This document shows positions 10,298 through 20,506 of a stretch of DNA of 64,000 nucleotides, piece by piece. Position 1 is the stretch's first letter; each line of letters starts with the position of its first letter. The stretch is from NCBI RefSeq assembly GCF_947036855.1, contig NZ_CAMQRY010000002.1:19556-83555 (forward strand). The letters are read 5' to 3'. The DNA comes from an uncultured Clostridium sp. Lineage in GTDB: Bacteria; Bacillota; Clostridia; Clostridiales; Clostridiaceae. Position numbers and translations under genes: made by a program. Under the pieces are notes generated by a model. That model was given only the letters and a program-made list of their open reading frames with translations, was not told where the DNA came from and did not search any database.

Positions 10298-11614
10298 ATG
10301 GGAAAACCAATAGTTGCGATTGTAGGAAGACCGAATGTAGGGAAATCTACTGTATTTAATAAAATAGCAGGTAAAAGAATATCTATCGTTGAAGATACTC
10401 CAGGAGTAACAAGAGATAGAGTTTATGCAGAAGCAGAATGGATAGCAAAACCATTCACAATGATTGATACAGGAGGTATAGAACCTCATAATAATGACTA
10501 TATTGTTAAACAAATGAGAAGACAGGCACAGCTTGCAATGGAAATGGCTGATGTTATATTATTCATTGTTGACGGTAAAGAAGGAGTAACTCCAGCTGAT
10601 AATGAAGTTGCTGGGATGCTTAGAAAAAGTAAGAAACCAGTAGTTCTTGCAGTAAATAAAATAGATAACTTAAAAGATGAAGATAATATGTATGAGTTTT
10701 ATAGCTTAGGAATAGGTGAGCCTATAACTATTTCAGCAGCTCAAGGTAAAGGTCTTGGAGATATGCTTGATGATGTTGTTTCACACTTTGCACAAGTTGA
10801 AGAGGATGCATTTGATGAAGAGGTTGTTAATATAGCGCTTATAGGAAAGCCTAACGTTGGAAAATCATCACTAGTTAATAAACTTCTTGGTGAGGAAAGA
10901 GTAATTGTAAGTAATATTCCAGGTACAACTAGAGATTCTATCGATAGTTACATAGAGACAGAAAATGGGAAGTTCAATATAATTGATACTGCCGGACTTA
11001 GAAGAAGAAGTAAAATTAAAGAAGAAATTGAGAGATATTCAGTTGTTAGAACTTATGCTGCTATTGAAAGAGCTGATGTTTGTGTACTTATGATAGATGC
11101 ACAAGAAGGTGTAACAGAGCAAGATGAGAGAATAATAGGATATGCTCACGAAATGCATAAAGCTATTTTTGTAATAGTTAATAAGTGGGATCTTATAGAA
11201 AAAGATGAGAAAACAATGAAGAATTATGAGTTAGATTTAAAAACTAACCTTAAGTTCTTAGCATACGCACCATTCTTATTTATATCAGCATTAACAGGGC
11301 AAAGAGTTCATAAGGTTTTAACTCTTGCACAAACTTGTTATTCTAACTACACAAAGAGAGTTGGAACAGGAATACTTAATGAAGTTATCAATAGAGCGGT
11401 ACTTATAAAAGAACCACCAGTTGTTGGAATCAAAAGATTAAAAATCTACTATGCAACTCAAGTTGCTATAAAAGCACCTACATTTGTATTCTTTATAAAT
11501 GATTATAGTGCATTACACTTCTCATATGCTAGATACTTAGAAAATCAAATAAGAGATGCTTTTGGTTTTGCTGGTACAGGTATCAAGATAGAATACAGAA
11601 ATAAAAAGGAGTAG
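10298..11614 (+). CDS. der: Ribosome biogenesis GTPase Der (EngA)
   Basis: Two tandem G domains ([18 protein letters not shown]). Confidence 0.97.
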   Translation: MGKPIVAIVGRPNVGKSTVFNKIAGKRISIVEDTPGVTRDRVYAEAEWIAKPFTMIDTGGIEPHNNDYIVKQMRRQAQLAMEMADVILFIVDGKEGVTPADNEVAGMLRKSKKPVVLAVNKIDNLKDEDNMYEFYSLGIGEPITISAAQGKGLGDMLDDVVSHFAQVEEDAFDEEVVNIALIGKPNVGKSSLVNKLLGEERVIVSNIPGTTRDSIDSYIETENGKFNIIDTAGLRRRSKIKEEIERYSVVRTYAAIERADVCVLMIDAQEGVTEQDERIIGYAHEMHKAIFVIVNKWDLIEKDEKTMKNYELDLKTNLKFLAYAPFLFISALTGQRVHKVLTLAQTCYSNYTKRVGTGILNEVINRAVLIKEPPVVGIKRLKIYYATQVAIKAPTFVFFINDYSALHFSYARYLENQIRDAFGFAGTGIKIEYRNKKE

Positions 11615-11620
11615 ATATTT

Positions 11621-12610
11621 ATGAATAAAACTACCTTTATAGGAGCAGGAAGCTTTGGAACATCACTTGCAATATTACTTGGTAATAAGAATATTACAGT
11701 ATCTTTATGGGATAGAGATATAGATGTTGTTAATGAAATAAATAACAAAAGAACAAATGAGAAATATATAAAAGATTTAAAAATACCTGAAAAAGTTACA
11801 GCCTATAATAATATAGATGAAGCTTTAAAGGATAGTAAATTTATAGTTCTTGCAGTTCCATCTCATGTAATAAGATTAGTAGCTAGAAGCCTTAAGGGCA
11901 AGATAGAGCAAGATGCTATAATAATAAATATAGCAAAAGGTATAGAAGAAGGAACAAATAAAAGATTATCAGAGATAATTGAAGATGAACTTTCTGGGCA
12001 CAATGTGGTAGTTTTATCAGGTCCTAGTCATGCAGAGGAAGTTGCACAGTCAATTCCTACAACTTTAGTTGCAAGCTCTAGAGATATGGTGAGTGCAGAA
12101 AAAGTACAGGATCTGTTCATGGATAAAAACTTTAGAATATATACTAATGATGATGTCATTGGTGTTGAAATAGGTGGAGCTGTTAAAAATATTATAGCTC
12201 TTGCAGCTGGTATAAGTGATGGAATAGGATATGGAGACAATTCTAAGGCAGCACTTATGACTAGGGGGATGTATGAGATAACTAAAGTAGGAATGGCACT
12301 TGGTGGTAAAGCTGAGACTTTTTATGGGTTAACTGGTATGGGAGATTTAATAGTAACCTGTACTAGTATGCATTCAAGAAATAGAAGAGCTGGTATATTA
12401 ATAGGTCAAGGTAAAACTTTAGATGAAGCAGTTGAAGAAGTTGGAATGGTTGTAGAGGGTGTTAAAGCCTGTAGAGCTTTCCATGAACTTCAAAAAACTG
12501 TTGATGTATCTATGCCTATAACAGAGCTTTTATATGAAATTTTATTTGGTGGAGTTCCAGCAAAAGATGCTGTTAATCACCTAATGGAAAGAGATAAAAA
12601 AAGCGAATAA
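11621..12610 (+). CDS. gpsA: Glycerol-3-phosphate dehydrogenase [NAD(P)+]
   Basis: [10 protein letters not shown] and GPSHAEEV motifs; downstream of der. Confidence 0.96.
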   Translation: MNKTTFIGAGSFGTSLAILLGNKNITVSLWDRDIDVVNEINNKRTNEKYIKDLKIPEKVTAYNNIDEALKDSKFIVLAVPSHVIRLVARSLKGKIEQDAIIINIAKGIEEGTNKRLSEIIEDELSGHNVVVLSGPSHAEEVAQSIPTTLVASSRDMVSAEKVQDLFMDKNFRIYTNDDVIGVEIGGAVKNIIALAAGISDGIGYGDNSKAALMTRGMYEITKVGMALGGKAETFYGLTGMGDLIVTCTSMHSRNRRAGILIGQGKTLDEAVEEVGMVVEGVKACRAFHELQKTVDVSMPITELLYEILFGGVPAKDAVNHLMERDKKSE

Positions 12611-12620
12611 TATTTAGTAT

Positions 12621-12653
12621 AAGACTACTTTTTTTAGTAGTCTTATTTTTTTT
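12621..12653 (+). terminator. Terminator after gpsA
   Basis: AAGACTACT/AGTAGTCTT with T tract. Confidence 0.9.
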
Positions 12654-12728
12654 ATAAAAAATAGTATACTTTTGGGGATTTTATAATATATATATATTGA
12701 TAATACTTTAATATAGGAGGATATATAG

Positions 12729-14210
12729 TTGGAAGGATTTAACATATATAAAGATATAGCTGAAAGAACTCAAGGTGATATATATGTAGGTGTTGTAGGA
12801 CCTGTTAGAACTGGTAAATCAACATTTATAAAAAGATTTATGGATCTTATGGTATTACCAAATGTAGAGAATGCGTATAAAAAAGAAAGATTAAAAGATG
12901 AGTTACCACAAAGTGGCTCAGGAAAAACTATCCACACAACAGAACCTAAATTTATACCAAGCGAAGGTGCAGTAGAAATAAATTTAGAGGACGGTATAAA
13001 ATTTAATGTAAGAATGGTGGACTGTGTTGGGTACATAGTCAAAGAAGCTCTAGGGTACTTAGAAGATGGAGAGTCAAAAATGGTAACAACATCATGGTAT
13101 GATGATGAAATTCCATTTGAGGATGCAGCAGAGCTTGGGACAAGAAAAGTAATAACAGATCATTCTACAATAGGAATAATGGTTACAACAGATGGAAGTA
13201 TCACAGGAATCGCAAGAGAAGATTACATTGATGCAGAGGAAAGAGTTATAAATGAGTTAAAACTTATAAATAAGCCATTTATAATTGTACTTAATTCTAT
13301 AAAACCAAATGCAGAAGAAACTAAAGTGTTAAAAGTACAAATGGAAGAAGAATATAATGTTCCAGTACAGATAATGAATATAGCAAAGATGGATGCTGAT
13401 AATGTAAATACTATATTTACAAAAGTGTTAAAAGAATTTAATGTAAAAGAAATAAATATTGATATGCCGGAGTGGATCGAAAAATTAGACCCAGGTCACT
13501 GGCTTAAAAGCAATTTTATGAATGTTGTTAAAGATATGTGTAAGAATATCTTTAAGGTAAGAGATATAAGTGAATGTCTTGGAAGATATAGTGATGAAGA
13601 ATTCCTTGGAGTTGCTGAGATTTGTGAAATGAACCTTGGAAATGGTGAGGCAAGACTTACTATGAATCCACAAAAAGGAATATTCTATAAAATAATAAGT
13701 GAAATTTGTGAAAATGAATTAAAAGATGAAAGTGATCTTATAGCATTAGTTGAAAATCTTCATGTATCAAAGGTTGAATATGATAAAGTATGTGAAGCTA
13801 TAAATGATGTTAAAGAGAATGGATATGGTTTAGTTACTCCACAACTTTCAGAAATAAAATTTGAAAAGCCAGATATGGATAAGCAAGGTTCAGGTTATGC
13901 AATAAAACTTAAAGCTAGTGCACCAAGTATCCATATGTTTAAGGCTAATGTTGAAACAGAAATTACACCTATAATGGGTAAAGAAAAAGAAACACAGGAT
14001 TTATTTAAGACACTTCTTGAAGAGTTTGAAAATGATCCAGAAAAATTATGGCAGAGTAATGTTTTTGGAAAATCATTAGAAACACTTGTTAGAGATGGAC
14101 TTCAAAATAAATTACAACAAGTTCCAGAAGCAACACAAGCAAAAATGAGAAAAGCACTTCAAAAAATTATAAATGAAGGTGATGGAAACTTAATCTGCTT
14201 TATATACTAA
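12729..14210 (+). CDS. spoIVA: Stage IV sporulation protein A (TTG start)
   Basis: GPVRTGKSTFIKRFMDLMVLPN Walker A; C-terminal GNLICFIY. Confidence 0.96.
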   Translation: MEGFNIYKDIAERTQGDIYVGVVGPVRTGKSTFIKRFMDLMVLPNVENAYKKERLKDELPQSGSGKTIHTTEPKFIPSEGAVEINLEDGIKFNVRMVDCVGYIVKEALGYLEDGESKMVTTSWYDDEIPFEDAAELGTRKVITDHSTIGIMVTTDGSITGIAREDYIDAEERVINELKLINKPFIIVLNSIKPNAEETKVLKVQMEEEYNVPVQIMNIAKMDADNVNTIFTKVLKEFNVKEINIDMPEWIEKLDPGHWLKSNFMNVVKDMCKNIFKVRDISECLGRYSDEEFLGVAEICEMNLGNGEARLTMNPQKGIFYKIISEICENELKDESDLIALVENLHVSKVEYDKVCEAINDVKENGYGLVTPQLSEIKFEKPDMDKQGSGYAIKLKASAPSIHMFKANVETEITPIMGKEKETQDLFKTLLEEFENDPEKLWQSNVFGKSLETLVRDGLQNKLQQVPEATQAKMRKALQKIINEGDGNLICFIY

Positions 14211-14225
14211 AATAAAATTAAAAAG

Positions 14226-14260
14226 AAATAGCGTTGGATGTAAATTCAACGCTATTTTAA
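14226..14260 (+). terminator. Terminator after spoIVA
   Basis: AAATAGCGTTG/CAACGCTATTT 11-bp stem. Confidence 0.8.
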
Positions 14261-14281
14261 TATATTTAGGATGTGATAAGT

Positions 14282-14491
14282 ATGCTAATAATTGATACGA
14301 TAGTTAGAGAGTGTGAAATACTTGGATCGGCACTTGGATTTGGTGCTTTTGAAGGTGGAGTAATATATTTTTCACTATTAAGTGTTATTATTTTGAAGAT
14401 TGTTGGGGCTATAAAGTCAACATTTGATGAAAAAAAGAAGAATAAAAGTAAATCAGATGATTTAAGTTTTAAAATTAAAGTTATAAAATAA
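14282..14491 (+). CDS. Small single-TM hypothetical protein
   Basis: 69 aa from ATG 14282; hydrophobic segment VIYFSLLSVIILKIVGAI, charged C-terminus; SD-like agga; flanked by terminators. Confidence 0.6.
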   Translation: MLIIDTIVRECEILGSALGFGAFEGGVIYFSLLSVIILKIVGAIKSTFDEKKKNKSKSDDLSFKIKVIK

Positions 14492-14501
14492 TGAGTGATA
14501 G

Positions 14502-14535
14502 AAGATTACATCGTATTAGGTGTAGTCTTTTATTT
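14502..14535 (+). terminator. Terminator after small ORF
   Basis: AAGATTACA/TGTAGTCTT stem then T-rich. Confidence 0.65.
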
Positions 14536-14631
14536 TGATATTAGAAGAATAGAAAAAAGTCGAAATATAAAGTATAATCTGAATATACATAAAATAATTA
14601 ATTTTATAGTTTAAATATTCGGAGGTAAGAT

Positions 14632-15612
14632 ATGAAGAAGATAGCGATAATTTTTAATGGTGGAACAATTTCTATGACGGTTGATGAAAATATACAAGCA
14701 GCAGTACCTAATTTAACAGGGGAAGAGATTATGGCAAAAGTTACAGGGATAGAGCGATTTGCAAAAATAGAATCACATAATTTCTCTTCATTACCAAGCC
14801 CTCATATGACAGTAGAATTTATGCTTGAACTTGGAAAAAAAGTTGAGGAGCTTACAAATAGAGATGATATAGATGGTGTTGTTGTAACACATGGAACAGA
14901 TACATTAGAAGAAACATCATTTTTAGTAGATTTAATGTTAAATACTAAAAAGCCAGTTATTTTTACAGGAGCTATGAGAAGTAGTTCAGAACTTGGGTAT
15001 GATGGGCCTGCTAATTTAGCTGCATCTATATGTACTGCTGTATCAGAAGAAGCTTGGGGTAGAGGAGTACTTATTTGTTTTAATGGAGAATTAAATAGTG
15101 CAAAGGAGGTTACAAAAGCTAATTCTATGGCACTTAATGCATTTAGAACACCTAATTTTGGTCCAATAGGTATAGTTGATAATAATAGTGTTTTATTTTA
15201 TAGAAAGGTTAAAGATAACGAATTTATAGATGTAGATGAAATAAACGAAAAGGTTGCGATAATAAAGTGTTGTGCTAGTGCTGATAGTGATTTTATTAAT
15301 TTTGCAATTGATACAGGGTATAAAGGGATAGTTATAGAAGGACTTGGAAGAGGGAATGTTCCACCTACTATGGTTGAGGGGATACAAAGAGCAATAAATG
15401 AAAATATTCCTGTAATATTAACATCAAGATGCTTTGAGGGTAGAGTATTTGGTTCATATGGATATGATGGTGGTGGACAACAACTTAAAAATATGGGAGT
15501 AATATTTGGTGAGTCAATGCCAAGTCAAAAAGCAAGAATTAAACTTATATTAATGCTTAGTGCAGGGAAAACATTAAAAGAGATAGAAACTAGCTTTGAA
15601 AAAAGATACTAA
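14632..15612 (+). CDS. ansA: L-asparaginase, type I
   Basis: NGGTISM, VVTHGTDTLEET, GAMRSSSELGYDGPANL. Confidence 0.93.
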   Translation: MKKIAIIFNGGTISMTVDENIQAAVPNLTGEEIMAKVTGIERFAKIESHNFSSLPSPHMTVEFMLELGKKVEELTNRDDIDGVVVTHGTDTLEETSFLVDLMLNTKKPVIFTGAMRSSSELGYDGPANLAASICTAVSEEAWGRGVLICFNGELNSAKEVTKANSMALNAFRTPNFGPIGIVDNNSVLFYRKVKDNEFIDVDEINEKVAIIKCCASADSDFINFAIDTGYKGIVIEGLGRGNVPPTMVEGIQRAINENIPVILTSRCFEGRVFGSYGYDGGGQQLKNMGVIFGESMPSQKARIKLILMLSAGKTLKEIETSFEKRY

Positions 15613-15764
15613 CAGATTAAATAGTTAATAAAGTGTAAAAACATTCGTGTTTATATAGACTTTAGGTATTTAGATAGGTATAATTATATTTATAGAAAGT
15701 TGAATGAGGATAAAATTTATATAAATACGAATAATTATTACTATTAAATATTTAGGGGGACAAT

Positions 15765-17129
15765 ATGGATAAGTTTTTAAATAGGTTTGGAGAAAATGTT
15801 AGTGTTAAAAAGGAGTTTGTAGCAGGGCTTACTAGTTTCCTTGCTATGGCATATATAATTGCAGTAAATCCATCTATACTTGGGGATGCAGGGATGGATC
15901 AGGGAGCACTTGTTACAGCAACTTGTTTATCAGCGGCATTAGGGTGTATGATAATGGGTTTTTATGCTAATCTACCATTTGGACTTGCAGCTGGAATGGG
16001 ACTTAATGCATTTTTTGCATATTCGGTTGTTTTAGGTAAAGGAATTAGCTGGGAAGTAGCATTAACAGCAGTTTTTGTTGAAGGTATAATATTTATTTTA
16101 TTATCATTATTTAAAATTAGAGAAGCTGCTATTAATTCTATACCTTTAAATTTAAAATATGCCGTAACAGGTGGAATTGGTATATTTATAGCATTTATAG
16201 GATTCTCAGGTGCAGGAATTGTTAAAGGGGATGAAGCAACACTTGTGAAAATGGGGAACTTCTTTAGTCCTACAGTACTAGTTGCAATTATAGGGCTTAT
16301 AACAATTGCTGTTTTAGAAAAGAAAAAAGTTAAGGGAGCTCTTTTAATAGGTATAGTTGTATCAACACTTCTTGCATGGGGATATGCTCTTATTAATACA
16401 GAAGCCGCTGCGGCAATGGGAATATATTTACCAAATGGAATTTTTAAGTTTGAATCAATTGCACCTATAGCTGGAAAGTTAGACTTTTCATTTATGAGTA
16501 GTGCACAAGGAATATTAAACTTTATTATAATAGTATTTACTTTCTTATTTGTTGATTTCTTTGATACAATTGGTACTTTGATTGGAGTTTCATCAAGAGC
16601 AAATATGCTTGATAAAGATGGAAATGTACCTAATGCAGGTAAGGCACTTATGGCTGATGCAATAGCTACAACAGCAGGAGCTTTAATGGGAACATCTACT
16701 GTAACAACTTATGTTGAAAGTGCAGCAGGAGTAGAACAAGGTGGTAGAACAGGACTTACATCAATATTTATAGGGATGTTCTTCCTTATAGCAATGTTCT
16801 TCTCACCAATATTTATAGCTATTCCAGGATGTGCAACAGCACCGGTTCTTATATATGTTGGATATCTTATGATGGGAAATATAACAAAAATAGATTTTAA
16901 TGATATAACAGAAGGATTACCATGTTTCTTAATAATTGTTTTAATGCCATTAACATATAGCATAGGTGATGGATTAACAATAGGAATATTGGTTTATGTA
17001 ATATTAAATATAATAAATAATATGGTCAGTAAAGAAAAGAAAAAAATATCAGTAGCTATGAAAGTTTTGGCAGTGGTATTTACACTTAAACTTGCACTTC
17101 CAATTATTGAGAAAATTATTTTGGGTTAA
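15765..17129 (+). CDS. NCS2 family purine (guanine/hypoxanthine) permease
   Basis: GLTSFLAMAYIIAVNP, FFDTIGTLIGV, TTYVESAAGVEQGGRTGLT typical of the AzgA/PbuG branch. Confidence 0.92.
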   Translation: MDKFLNRFGENVSVKKEFVAGLTSFLAMAYIIAVNPSILGDAGMDQGALVTATCLSAALGCMIMGFYANLPFGLAAGMGLNAFFAYSVVLGKGISWEVALTAVFVEGIIFILLSLFKIREAAINSIPLNLKYAVTGGIGIFIAFIGFSGAGIVKGDEATLVKMGNFFSPTVLVAIIGLITIAVLEKKKVKGALLIGIVVSTLLAWGYALINTEAAAAMGIYLPNGIFKFESIAPIAGKLDFSFMSSAQGILNFIIIVFTFLFVDFFDTIGTLIGVSSRANMLDKDGNVPNAGKALMADAIATTAGALMGTSTVTTYVESAAGVEQGGRTGLTSIFIGMFFLIAMFFSPIFIAIPGCATAPVLIYVGYLMMGNITKIDFNDITEGLPCFLIIVLMPLTYSIGDGLTIGILVYVILNIINNMVSKEKKKISVAMKVLAVVFTLKLALPIIEKIILG

Positions 17130-17134
17130 AAAGT

Positions 17135-17162
17135 ACCCACCACAAAATGTGGTGGGTTTATT
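17135..17162 (+). terminator. Terminator after NCS2 permease
   Basis: ACCCACCAC-aaaat-GTGGTGGGT then T-rich. Confidence 0.85.
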
Positions 17163-17262
17163 TATATTAAATTAATTGTTAATTTTATGTGAACAAACCA
17201 TTGATATTAGTGGGGTTATCAAGTAGAATTAATAGAGGTTATAAAAAAGGAGGTGCTAGCTA

Positions 17263-18147
17263 ATGATAAAAAGCATGACAGGATTTGGAAGAGCTGCTTC
17301 AGATGAAGGAAGAGATAAAGTTTTTTCAATAGAAGTAAAGAGTGTTAACCATAGATATTTAGATATAAATATTAGAATGCCAAAGTCTATGTTTTCTTTA
17401 GAAGAAAAAATGAGAAGAAAAGTAAAGGAAACTTTAAGTAGAGGAAAGGTTGATATATTTATAAACTATAAAAATTATGCTAAAGCAGATGCAGTTGCAA
17501 AAGTAAATTTAGATTTTGCAAAAACATATGTAGATGCATTAACTAGTTTAAGAGAAGCGTTTCCAAGTATAAAGGATGACCTTAGCTTATCACTTATTTC
17601 TAAACACCCAGATATCATTTTAATAGAAGAAAAAGAAGAAAATCTAGAAAATGTTTGGAGTGAGATAGAATCACTACTAGATAAAAGCTTAGATGGCCTT
17701 TTAGCTATGAGAAGATTTGAAGGGAATAAGCTCAAAGAAGATATTGTTTCAAAAACACATGAAATAGAAAGACTTGTTAAAGTAATAGATGAAAATGCAG
17801 ATACTTTAGTAGTAAATTATAAAACAAAGCTTGAAGACCGTATAAAAGATTTACTTAGTGGTGTTCAAATTGATGAGAGTAGAATTGCTATGGAAATTGC
17901 AATGTTTGCAGATAAAGTTGCTGTAGATGAAGAAATTACAAGACTTAACAGTCATATAAATCATTTAAGAGAAACATTAGAAATTTCAGAGCCGATAGGT
18001 AGAAAACTTGATTTTATAATGCAAGAGATGAACAGAGAAGCTAATACAATTGCTTCAAAGTCGACTGATTTGAATATAACTAACAAAGTTATAGATATAA
18101 AAAACATATTAGAAAAGATTAGAGAGCAAGTTCAAAATATTGAATAA
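17263..18147 (+). CDS. yicC: YicC family endoribonuclease
   Basis: [12 protein letters not shown]-terminus; [15 protein letters not shown]-terminus. Confidence 0.94.
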   Translation: MIKSMTGFGRAASDEGRDKVFSIEVKSVNHRYLDINIRMPKSMFSLEEKMRRKVKETLSRGKVDIFINYKNYAKADAVAKVNLDFAKTYVDALTSLREAFPSIKDDLSLSLISKHPDIILIEEKEENLENVWSEIESLLDKSLDGLLAMRRFEGNKLKEDIVSKTHEIERLVKVIDENADTLVVNYKTKLEDRIKDLLSGVQIDESRIAMEIAMFADKVAVDEEITRLNSHINHLRETLEISEPIGRKLDFIMQEMNREANTIASKSTDLNITNKVIDIKNILEKIREQVQNIE

Positions 18148-18160
18148 AAGGAGGATGAAT

Positions 18161-18430
18161 ATGGGTATAAAGTTAATAAACATAGGTTTTGGAAATATAG
18201 TTTCAGCTAATAGATTAGTTGCAATAGTAAGTCCAGAATCAGCACCTATAAAAAGAATCATACAAGAAGCTAGAGATAGAGGTATGCTTATAGATGCAAC
18301 TTATGGAAGAAGAACAAGAGCTGTTATCATTACTGATTCAGATCATGTTATTTTATCAGCAGTACAACCTGAAACAGTTGCACATAGATTATCAACTAAA
18401 GAAGATTCAGTTGAAGAGGTTGATGAATAG
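18161..18430 (+). CDS. remA: RemA-like extracellular matrix regulator (DUF370), start moved to ATG 18161
   Basis: [32 protein letters not shown]. Confidence 0.92.
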   Translation: MGIKLINIGFGNIVSANRLVAIVSPESAPIKRIIQEARDRGMLIDATYGRRTRAVIITDSDHVILSAVQPETVAHRLSTKEDSVEEVDE

Positions 18431-19065
18431 TGGTAGATAATAAAGGTGTACTTATAGTGATTTCAGGTCCATCAGGAGCTGGGAAAGGAACTATTTGTGA
18501 AGCCTTACTTGAAAAGCATGAAGAAATTGTTTTATCAGTTTCTGCAACAACAAGAAGTCCTAGAAAAGGAGAAGTAGATGGTGTTAACTATCATTTCTTA
18601 AGCAAGGAAACTTTTGTTAGCAGAATAGAAGAAGAAGATTTTTTAGAACATGCACAGGTTTATGGAAATTATTATGGAACACCAAAGTCTGATGTTCAAA
18701 AAATACTAGACTCAGGTAGAGATGTAATTTTAGAAATAGATATACAAGGTGCTTTAAAAGTTAAAGAGCAATCAAATGAAGGTGTGTTTATATTTATATT
18801 ACCACCATCAATGGAAGAACTTAAGCAAAGGATTATAAAAAGAGGGAGTGAAACTCCTGAAAGTTTAATGACTAGATTTAAGTCAGCTTATAAAGAGATT
18901 AACTATGTATCAAAATATAATTATGCTGTAGTTAATGATACTGTTGAACGTGCAGTAGAAAAAATAGAAGGTATTCTTCTTGCTGAAAAATGCAGGGTAG
19001 ATAGATTAAAAGAAACAATTCTAGATAATAAGGAGGATTTAATACATGAAGAACTCTATGATTAG
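18430..19065 (+). CDS. gmk: Guanylate kinase (GTG start overlapping remA stop)
   Basis: SGPSGAGKGTI, TTRSPRKGEVDGVNYHF. Confidence 0.96.
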   Translation: MVDNKGVLIVISGPSGAGKGTICEALLEKHEEIVLSVSATTRSPRKGEVDGVNYHFLSKETFVSRIEEEDFLEHAQVYGNYYGTPKSDVQKILDSGRDVILEIDIQGALKVKEQSNEGVFIFILPPSMEELKQRIIKRGSETPESLMTRFKSAYKEINYVSKYNYAVVNDTVERAVEKIEGILLAEKCRVDRLKETILDNKEDLIHEELYD

Positions 19066-19291
19066 TCCATCAGTAGTGGAACTTTTAGAAAAGGTGGATA
19101 ACAGATATTCACTAGTAATAATAAGCTCAAAAAGAGCAAGACAAATAATAGACGGTGCAGAGCAACTTCAAAAAGTTGAATCAAATAAACCTCTAAGCAT
19201 AGCTATAAGAGAAGTAGAACAACAATCTGTAACAGCTGAAAATATGGAATATGAAGATGAAATGATTGGGAAATTAAGAAAGTATGATTAA
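19046..19291 (+). CDS. rpoZ: DNA-directed RNA polymerase omega subunit
   Basis: NRYSLVIISSKRARQI; gmk-rpoZ-coaBC context. Confidence 0.93.
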   Translation: MKNSMISPSVVELLEKVDNRYSLVIISSKRARQIIDGAEQLQKVESNKPLSIAIREVEQQSVTAENMEYEDEMIGKLRKYD

Positions 19292-20465
19292 AAAATGCGT
19301 TTTAGTTGGAGTCACAGGTGGGATTGCAGCGTATAAAGCATTAGATGTTATAAGCAAGCTTAGAAAAGCAGAGGTAGAAGTTAGAGTTATAATGACTAAA
19401 TCTGCAACAGAGTTTGTTACACAATTATCATTTCAATCAATGAGTCAAAATATGGTTATTACAGATATGTTTTTAGAGCCTAAGGCTTGGGAAATACAAC
19501 ATATTTCTCTTGCTCAAAGAGCGGACCTTGTACTTATAGTTCCAGCAACAGCTAATATAATTGGAAAAGTTGCAAATGGAATAGCAGATGACATGTTATC
19601 AACAACTATTATGGCTACTAAGGCACAGGTGGTATTTGCACCTGCTATGAATACAAATATGTATGAGAATAGAATAGTTCAAGATAATATTAAAAAGCTT
19701 ACACAGTATGGTTATAAGTTTATAGAACCAGCAAGTGGAAGACTTGCATGTGGTGATATAGGAAAAGGAAAACTTGCTGATACAGATGATATTGTAGAAG
19801 ATGTTTTAAGTAGATTATATGAAAATAAGGATTTACAGGGTCAAAATATTATTGTAACAGCAGGGCCAACAAAAGCAGAGATAGACCCAGTTAGGTTTAT
19901 AACAAATAAATCAACAGGGAAAATGGGCTATGAAATAGCAAAAGAAGCAAGAGATAGAGGTGCAAATGTAACCTTAATTTCTGGAACAGATGCTCTTAAA
20001 AGACCATGTAATGTTGAATTTGTAAAAATAAATACAAATGAAGAAATGTATAATGAGGTTATAAAAAGATTTGATGATGCAAATATAGTTATCAAAGCTG
20101 CAGCAGTTGCTGATTATAAACCAAAAGAATACAGTAAGAAAAAAATTAAAAAACAAGAGGGCGATTGGTCTTTAGCTCTAGAAAGAGATAGAGATATACT
20201 TAAAACTCTTGGAAGTAAAAAGAATAAACAAATTTTAGTTGGATTTGCAGCAGAGAGCAATGATTTAATTGAGAATGCAGTAAAGAAATTAAAAAATAAA
20301 AATTTAGACTACATAGTTGCAAATGATATTTCATCAACTGTAACTGGTTTTGGATCAGATGAAAATAAGGTTACTATAATTTCTGAAAATGAAAAGATAG
20401 ACCTTTCTCAGATGAGTAAAAGAGATGTAGCAAAAAATATTTTTGATATAATAAATAGGCGCTAA
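19284..20465 (+). CDS. coaBC: Bifunctional CoaBC (PPC decarboxylase / PPC synthetase)
   Basis: GVTGGIAAYKALD, PAMNTNMY, TAGPTKAEIDPVRFITNKSTGKMG. Confidence 0.96.
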   Translation: MIKKCVLVGVTGGIAAYKALDVISKLRKAEVEVRVIMTKSATEFVTQLSFQSMSQNMVITDMFLEPKAWEIQHISLAQRADLVLIVPATANIIGKVANGIADDMLSTTIMATKAQVVFAPAMNTNMYENRIVQDNIKKLTQYGYKFIEPASGRLACGDIGKGKLADTDDIVEDVLSRLYENKDLQGQNIIVTAGPTKAEIDPVRFITNKSTGKMGYEIAKEARDRGANVTLISGTDALKRPCNVEFVKINTNEEMYNEVIKRFDDANIVIKAAAVADYKPKEYSKKKIKKQEGDWSLALERDRDILKTLGSKKNKQILVGFAAESNDLIENAVKKLKNKNLDYIVANDISSTVTGFGSDENKVTIISENEKIDLSQMSKRDVAKNIFDIINRR

Positions 20466-20480
20466 TTTGCGCCTTTTTGT
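20458..20480 (+). terminator. Short GC terminator overlapping coaBC stop
   Basis: GGCGC-taattt-GCGCC-TTTTT. Confidence 0.7.
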
Positions 20481-20506
20481 TTATAAAAGATTAAAGGTGA
20501 ATTAAT

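Noticed and set aside
10082-10513. Minus-strand 143-aa ORF overlapping the der leader and start
   Set aside because: Low-complexity Cys/Tyr/Phe-rich translation, no SD, antisense to der.
15613-15764. Possible purine riboswitch upstream of the NCS2 permease
   Set aside because: The conserved purine aptamer core and loop sequences were not recognisable; only AT-rich sequence seen.
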